A stretch of 64,000 nucleotides of DNA from Cryptomeria japonica (lineage: Eukaryota; Streptophyta; Pinopsida; Cupressales; Cupressaceae), in the NCBI RefSeq assembly GCF_030272615.1, contig NC_081414.1:907747009-907811008 (forward strand), given 5' to 3'. Each line of letters starts with the position of its first letter. The stretch's first letter is position 1. The notes under the pieces were generated by a model, which was given only the letters and a program-made list of their open reading frames with translations, was not told the origin of the DNA and ran no database searches. The position numbers and the translations under genes are program-made. Positions 57,867 through 64,000 of the stretch are shown here, piece after piece.

Positions 57867-58660
57867 TGATGCGGGAGCATCCCTGGTTCTTGGCAATCTT
57901 GCATCAACCAAAAACATTTTCCTTTTAGTTTGTTTCCTATTTACAATTTTTGTATTTCTTTTTGTTTTCTCATCGGATGTTGTGGAGATGGATTTGGTTC
58001 GTAGACATGTTCGTCAATCTTATTCTTGGTCCACGAGATGTTTGGATCTTTTTCCAGCAAGTTATCATTTCTGGAATATGGGACAGTTTTCTTTCCTGTG
58101 TATCAGAGCCACCTAGACCTATTTTCTATTGTTGATCCTTACGGATTCTTTCTGTTGTTTGTGGAGCTTGATTTTGTTGTTTCCAACATTCCTTAGTGTG
58201 TGGTCAACCTTTCCTTGGGTCCATACCTCATTCTCTAGATTTTCCAGAGGAATCTCTTTGGCAGAGGTCGACCTTATTGTTTTACACATTTCATCTTGTT
58301 AATCGACATTTGTTTCATCTTGGACTGGCATGGATCATCCTTGACTATATAAATCAATGTAATTAAGCATTTAGAAATGATCTTTTAACAAGATAGGAGA
58401 TAGATCTAAGGATTAGGGGTTTCGGAGTTGGCTCACATTCTTGCTAGAGATGAATGTTGCATAACATGCATGTTTTGAACTCAGGCCTATGAGTCAAATA
58501 TTGTGAACCTGCATGTTGCTGACAGTTTGTAATCAATTTCTATGATTTAATACATTTGATTCTGCATTGCCTCCATCATGTTATGTTGTTGAGTTGTGTT
58601 TTTTTTGTTGCACAGTTCAAACTGTTCTCCTTGAGGACCCTCCTAACTGTGACTGCACCA
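57867..58660 (+). repeat. Chr-J 3' LTR
   Basis: 794 bp, TGATGCGGGAGC to GACTGCACCA, aligned throughout with 56292-57063 but clearly diverged. Confidence 0.8.
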
Positions 58661-58919
58661 CTAATGTCATGGAACCATTGGTTTTAATGATAATGGGGGT
58701 AAAATATAGGTCAAAGTGGGGTGAAATGTAATAGTAAAAATCACATTCAGATGCCCTACGATGTATCTTTTCTTAGAATTTAGTAGACAATTAATCTTAG
58801 CCTATCCCAATCATCACTTATCCTCAATATTTGGATCCAAATCTACATCTCCACCAAATTGATTAAACCCTATTTTAAATCCTTCAATGGATAAATGACC
58901 CAAGTCATTTCCATAGTTA
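58661..58919. other. AT-rich flank
   Basis: Non-repetitive by eye; no gene seen. Confidence 0.4.
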
Positions 58920-60200
58920 TAGATTTGAGCTTTAAACCTTTTAAATTCCAATTTCTTAATTTGGTCCCATGTTTTCCTTCCTATTGAGCATCAAGAGATA
59001 CCATGAGAGAATTCATATGAGAGTATCAAAAAAAATTAATCAATCATTGTAGTTGTAGTATCTACTTGCATCATCATACTAGACATATTGCAAGCCTGTT
59101 TGCTATCTTTCAATCTTGGTTCATCATCATTTAATCGATATGCTTAGAGGTCTAACTAGGATAAATTGAACTTTAGCTATAGATTTGAACTTTTAATTTT
59201 TTTAATTTGTAAGTCTTAATTTGATCCCATCTTTCCCATCTTTTTTATCCATAATGGTCTATTTAACATTCATCTTGTTCCAAATTGCATGTTACAATGG
59301 CGTGTTTAAGGATTTACCCTAGGTCATTTAGACCATCAAGGAATATAATAGGAGCATATAGATGAGCATATCACAACAACATTTAATTGATCATTTCAAT
59401 TTCTTTATCTACTTGCATTATCATGCTAGGGATATTGCAAGATTGTTTGTTATCTTCAATCTTGGTTCATCATCATGGAATTGATAAGCTTGGAGCTCTA
59501 ACTCAAAGAACTTAGATATAAACTTTTTAAATTTAACTATGGATTTGAACTTTAAACTTTTAAAACTTTTGCTTAATTTGGGCCCATGTTTCTCTTCCTT
59601 TCTATCCATTCTGATCTAATTAACATCCATCTTGTTCAAAACTCCATGCTACAATGGTGCATCTAAGGATTGGCCCTAGGTCATTTAGACCATCAATGAA
59701 TGTCATGGGAGCATTCAGATAAACACGTCATAGCAACATTTTATTGATCATTGTAATGCATAATTTACTAGCATCATCAAGCTAGGCATAAATTGCAAAC
59801 TTGCTTACTATCTTTAATCTTGGCTCATCATCATCGAATTGATATACTTAGAGGTCTAACGAAGCAGAACTCAAGAACTTTAAACTTTTTAAATTTGACT
59901 ATGGCTTTGAACTTTAAACCTTTTAAATTTGCATTTCTTAATTTGGGCCCATGTTTCCCTTCCTTTCTATCTATTATGATCTAATTAACATCCATCTTGT
60001 TCCAAACTACATGTTATGATGGTGCATTTAAGGATTGACCCTAGGTCATTTAGACCATCAAAGAATATCATGGGAGCATTCAAATGACCATATCATAGAA
60101 ACATTTAATTGATTATTGTAATCACATAATCTACTTACATCATCATGCTAGGCATATTCCAAACTTGTGTGCTACCATCAATCTTGATTCATCATCATTA
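58920..60200. repeat. Tandem repeat array, ~347-366 bp unit
   Basis: About 3.5 diverged copies. The landmark GCTAGG-ATATTGCAA recurs at about 59077, 59424, 59781 and 60147. Each copy also has TTTTAAATT-AACTTTAAAC and GGTCATTTAGACCATCAA segments. No coding content. Confidence 0.8.
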
Positions 60201-61075
60201 AATAGATGTCTAACTATAGAAGACCCTCTCAATTCAATAAAATTGTCCATTTATGACCATCAAAAAGATAGGCCTAACTTACAAAACCAATCCTAGGTCA
60301 TTTAGATTTGATAGGTCTAACTTACAAAACCAATCCTAGATCATTTAGATTTGACAAGTCTAACTTACATTACAGATCTTAGATCTTTTAGATCATCAAA
60401 ATCATGCTAGACTTTCAACAAACAAACTTGCTATCCTCAATCTCAATCCATTGAATAGATGTCTAACTATAGAAGACCCTCTCAATTCAATAAAATTGTC
60501 CATTTATGACCATCAAAAACTCTACATTATTTAGATTTGATAGGTCTAACTTGCAAAACCAATCCTAGATCTTTTAGATCATCAAAATCAACAAACTAAC
60601 TTACTATTCTCAATCTCAATCCATCATAATTGAATCAATTTTCTTAAGTGTCTTATTGAATAGAAAACGTGTCCCTCTCAATTCTAACTTAGAAAATTGA
60701 TTCTAGATCATTTAGATTTGACAGGTCTAACTTACAAAACTGATCCTAGATCTTTTAGATCATCAAAATCATCCTAGACATTCACCAAAGAAACTTACTA
60801 TCCTCAATCTCAATCCATCATTATTGAATCAATTTCCTTAGGTGTCTAATTGAGTAGAAAACTTGTCCCTCTCAATTCTAATTTGGAAAACCGATTCTAG
60901 ATCATTTAGATTTGATAGATCTAACTTACAAAACCGATCCTAGATCTTTCAGATCATCAAAATCATCCGATACATTCAACAAACAAACTTACAATCCCCA
61001 ATCTGAATCCATCATTATTGAATCAATTTGCTTACGTGTCTAATTGACTAGAAAACTTGTCCCTCTCAATTCTAA
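60201..61075. repeat. Tandem repeat array, ~185-245 bp unit
   Basis: About four copies marked by CCCTCTCAATTC at about 60226, 60477, 60681, 60868 and 61060, with nested copies of CTTACAAAACC-ATCCTAGATC. It shares words with the preceding array (GATTTAG, CATCATCA). Confidence 0.8.
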
Positions 61076-61480
61076 CATATATGCCCAAAATTGTGGTCCT
61101 CATACGGACAAAACCTGCTATACAAAACCGAAGTCCACAATTGCGGTTTACACAATCATAATCGCGGTTTTCCCTTTTGAACGCGGTCGATTAAGCAGGT
61201 GGTCCCGCGGGCGGGGATTCCGGTTGTTCCTATTTGGGGTGAAGTGCAATACATAATATTGTGGCGGGGCCCACGAAGAGCAGGAAACGGACGAGCGGAC
61301 GTGTTAAAGATCCATTAAGAGACAGAATGGTGCGGGTCCCACCAGGGATCCGGAAAAAGGCAGGCGGTTTGACGGCAAGCAGCAGGTCACATGGCTACGC
61401 AGCTGCTGACGTCACATGGCCATCGTTTTCACTCGTGCCAGCCCCGACATGCCTTGCAACTTGGCATTGGATTTCACAAT
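61076..61480. promoter_or_regulatory. GC-rich promoter-like island
   Basis: About 400 bp clearly richer in GC than everything around it. It contains three TCP-type sites (GTGGTCCC 61199-61206, GGGCCCAC 61267-61274, GGTCCCAC 61335-61342) and the bZIP palindrome TGACGTCA (61407-61414). No supported reading frame or transcript start. It could be a promoter, a decayed gene edge or an unrecognised element. Confidence 0.35.
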
Positions 61481-61949
61481 TATTTTATTTGTTTATTATT
61501 TTCATTCTTAATAATCGAATTATTAATACTATTATTGAGCATGTTCCCCGAGTTTGTTACTGGGAAAGAGAAAGCTCTCGTGCTTGCCAGGTGGTCGGTG
61601 ACTCAGACCATCCTCTACGTGCGCTACACGCATTCTTTTTTTTTCTTTATTATACTATTATGTGCTTTGCAAATACATCAACTTGGACATAAATTATTAC
61701 TTTAAATATGATTATTACTGCTCATTACTTTAAATGGTTAATTGGGAATTGCAATGATTTTTGTTTTGTTCCTGAGAAAGGGAATTAGAGTTTGATGGAT
61801 GCCACATTGGCACCCACTTGGTAGACAGACAATCCAGGTGCATATGATTACCTTACTATTGGGTAACCAACCGTCTGTGTCTTTAACCAACACTACATCT
61901 AGTCAAATATAGGTATGTTAGATGTGGACTTGACTGGCTTAGTTTTACC
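61481..61949. other. AT-rich flank
   Basis: No gene seen. A polypyrimidine stretch lies near 61636. Confidence 0.4.
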
Positions 61950-62790
61950 ACTAAAATTGGTTTTTAATTAAAAATGCGTTAAAAATTAATGGGGCCATGG
62001 AGTATGTGAAAATGAAATTTGTAGAAACTTTTTGTTTGATTGTTTAATAGTAAGGAGTTTGTAGTTCGGTTTATATGACTGCATCAATACATAAGTTATT
62101 CTGATACATTATAGCTTATGTATTGGTGCATCTTAGGGGCTAGATATTGGTTTCCTACATTAGGTGAAGGTCACAAACGACATGAACGTTACAACGATTC
62201 ACAATCAGATCATAGAGGATTTGGACCTCTTAACCATCACACTACGGATGAACCGCAATTTGTAGAAACTTTTTCAAATTAGTGTAATAATATTTTTTTA
62301 TGAGTTTGGGGAAAACAATTCAATATGGTTTATTTTTAGGTCAATATACTCTTTGATTTTATTAGCGATTATTAAATATTTATGTGGCATGCAGAATATG
62401 AAAAGAAAATTTATAGATTGTAATACCCAATTCTTATATAAGATTTGGGCACATAATTCAATAAAGATTTATTTTTAGGTTAGTAAACTCTTTCATTTTA
62501 TTTATCAATTATTAAAGATTTACGAGACATGCAATATAGGAAAAGGAATTTTATAGATCGTAAATAATCAATTTTTATATGAGTTTGGGGCACACAATTA
62601 AATAGAGGTTTATATTTTAGGTTAGTAAACTATTTGATTTTATTTATCAATTATTAATGATTTATGGGGCATGTAGTATATGAAAAGGAAATTTACTCAA
62701 TTCTTATATGAGTTTGGGGCAAACAATTCAAAGAGGTTTATTTTTAGGTTAGTAAACACCTTTATTTTATTTATCAATTGTTAAAGATTG
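61950..62790. repeat. Tandem repeat, ~130-140 bp unit
   Basis: TATGAGTTTGGGG landmarks at about 62298, 62437, 62577 and 62707, each followed by GGTTTATTTTTAGGTTAGTAAAC and TTATCAATTATTAA. A diverged partial copy lies at 61970-62035, separated by unrelated sequence. Confidence 0.75.
62080..62130. repeat. Small inverted repeat
   Basis: TGCATCAATACATAAG (62080-62095) faces CTTATGTATTGGTGCA (62115-62130), 15 of 16 bases paired, 19-base loop. It lies in the sequence that separates the tandem repeat copies. Confidence 0.7.
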
Positions 62791-63640
62791 TTTCTTTTTT
62801 TTTTTTTTAATTTAAAAAAAAAAACTGTGTTGCTAAATATTTTCCTATTCATTATATAAGTTTTATTTTTGGCAATCTACTATCTTTGCTTATGTTTCTT
62901 AACAACTCATTATAAACAGTATGTTGTGTTTTCATATACTACAAATGACAAGTTAAACTAATTTTGGTTGTAGTCACTATGTTTTGAATGGATGGATGGT
63001 TGGAAGCTATAGAGGGGATCCTATTGATTTATTATTTTGGTATATTGTCTCATTTATTTGTGCTTCTCTATACATGTCTCCACTTTCTATCCCTACAATT
63101 TTTGGCTTTGATAAGAACTAATATTCTCAAGAGGTTGCTTGCTTGTTTGAACCATGCAGCCACTTAGAAGTGGCATTTTTGACTCCCAACTGGGTGTGTC
63201 ATTTCCCAACATTAGTTGTTTCTAACATGCCCAATGAGACTCCATTCTTGAAGCTCAAATAAATTTTATTGAGTGTACGACTATTTTTTTCCAATATTTC
63301 AAGTGGAAATCTACTTCTTGTAGCAATACTCACACCCATTGCAAATTGATTCTATTGTTTTTGTGAATAAACCATAATTATTTGCTCCATTAGATCATTC
63401 TCATTCACCTTGCAACTCCATGCTATCAAAATCAATAAATTAGAGTGGCCCAATTTATTTATTTTATGAATTTATGCATAACAATAATATTCAATCTTCA
63501 TTTAGATATCCCTTACTATTGCAACCACGCCCAACACTTGCATACACAATATTAGTTGTAGACGTCTAATAATTAAATTAAATATTTAATTAATTTAATC
63601 CTTTCTACATAATTAATTAATTTAATTATGTTTATCTTCT
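62791..63640. other. AT-rich flank without recognised features
   Basis: Homopolymer T and A runs near 62790-62823, then non-repetitive AT-rich DNA. TTAATTAATT palindromic words lie at 63570-63628. No gene seen. Confidence 0.4.
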
Positions 63641-64000
63641 TCTTTTTTGATAAAAGTGCAATGCCACTGAACATTTTATTAATAAGCAAAACTTTACAAA
63701 ACCTAGTTCAAAAGAGCATATCGACAAGAAAGAACCAAGAAGAAAACCTTTGGTTGCAACTCAATGACAAGATTACAACAAAACAACATATTGCCATTTA
63801 CAACCAACCCAACCAATAGATGACACCCCATACAAAAAACCCGAATCTATCAAAAGACCAACCATCCCTTGGATGTAAACAGCTTGCCAAAAAGAGACAT
63901 TACAAAAGCCCTAGCCCAAACGAAATTGGGGTGTGAATGAAACAACCCAGGCGAAAATAAGTAGTCATACATCATGACCTGAGAAACTAATGACTTGTGC
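63641..64000 (-). mobile_element. Possible non-LTR retroelement or retrocopy 3' end
   Basis: On the minus strand the sequence ends with AATAAA (63680-63675), then about 25 bases later TATCAAAAAAGAAGAAG, like a poly(A)-terminated 3' end. T/G-rich 3'-UTR-like sequence precedes it. No coding part is inside the window, so LINE, SINE or processed gene copy cannot be separated. Confidence 0.35.

Noticed and set aside
59421-59984. Small Lys/Phe-rich frames in the tandem array
   Set aside because: By-products of the TTTTAAATTTGAAC-type repeat words.
61261-61692. 143-codon forward frame in the GC-rich island
   Set aside because: It opens at GTG, not ATG, has no recognisable domain and runs from GC-rich into AT-rich DNA; no support as a plant gene.

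Overview
The window is plant nuclear DNA made almost entirely of LTR retrotransposons, most of them broken. I see no ordinary cellular gene, rRNA or tRNA gene, and no CRISPR array. The evidence for a plant is Ty1/copia elements with Sirevirus-like features (TTGGTATCAGAGC primer-binding sites, repeated AAAGGGGGAGA polypurine motifs), Ty3/gypsy chromoviruses with chromodomains, Tat/Ogre-like Ty3/gypsy elements, and a plant mobile domain (PMD) protein. The depth of nesting and the decay suggest a large, slowly purged genome; a gymnosperm is plausible but not shown.

Bases 1-57063 are best read as one nested cluster inside a single chromovirus, Chr-I. Chr-I's integrase is interrupted at 38279 by the minus-strand Sirevirus Si-H. 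Si-H's gag is interrupted at 36195 by the gag-only minus-strand Sirevirus Si-K, which reaches left to at least 11179. Si-K hosts Si-B (minus, ~6385-11178, itself split by the Tat-like Gy-A at 1-~6370), chromovirus Chr-C (minus, 12417-22694, TSD CTGCA) and Si-G (plus, 25608-35539). Chr-C carries two solo LTRs (15056-17010, TSD TCCAC; 20624-21727, TSD CATGG) and a foreign PBS-protease fragment. Si-G carries a solo LTR (26177-27234) and Si-F (27983-33619, TSD GCAGC). Further right, Chr-I's chromodomain is split by Si-L (39463-56145, TSD ATTAG), and Si-L's 5' LTR is split by Gy-M (39506-51340, TSD GATGT).

Gy-M is the most interesting unit. It is a complete, young element with two almost identical 1,466-bp LTRs. 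It has no recognisable pol, only a proline/glutamine-rich ORF1, but it carries a GC-rich PMD gene in antisense between ORF1 and the 3' LTR. It also has two arrays of an 11-bp motif (TGCGCYTGTGT) spaced 20-21 bp, one in the 5' leader and one palindromic array in the PMD upstream region, apparently in an intron. Several 3' non-coding boxes are shared with the distantly related Gy-A: a CCTG-GCAAA-CAGG hairpin box, a 35-nt GTCTTATACAGG...GAAACCAGAC box, A-rich repeats and an identical polypurine tract.

Bases 57064-58660 are a second, internally deleted chromovirus copy (Chr-J) that appears to share an LTR with Chr-I. The rest (58661-64000) is AT-rich flank: two tandem-repeat arrays, a GC-rich promoter-like island near 61.1-61.5 kb, a third repeat array, a small inverted repeat and a probable non-LTR retroelement or retrocopy 3' end on the minus strand.
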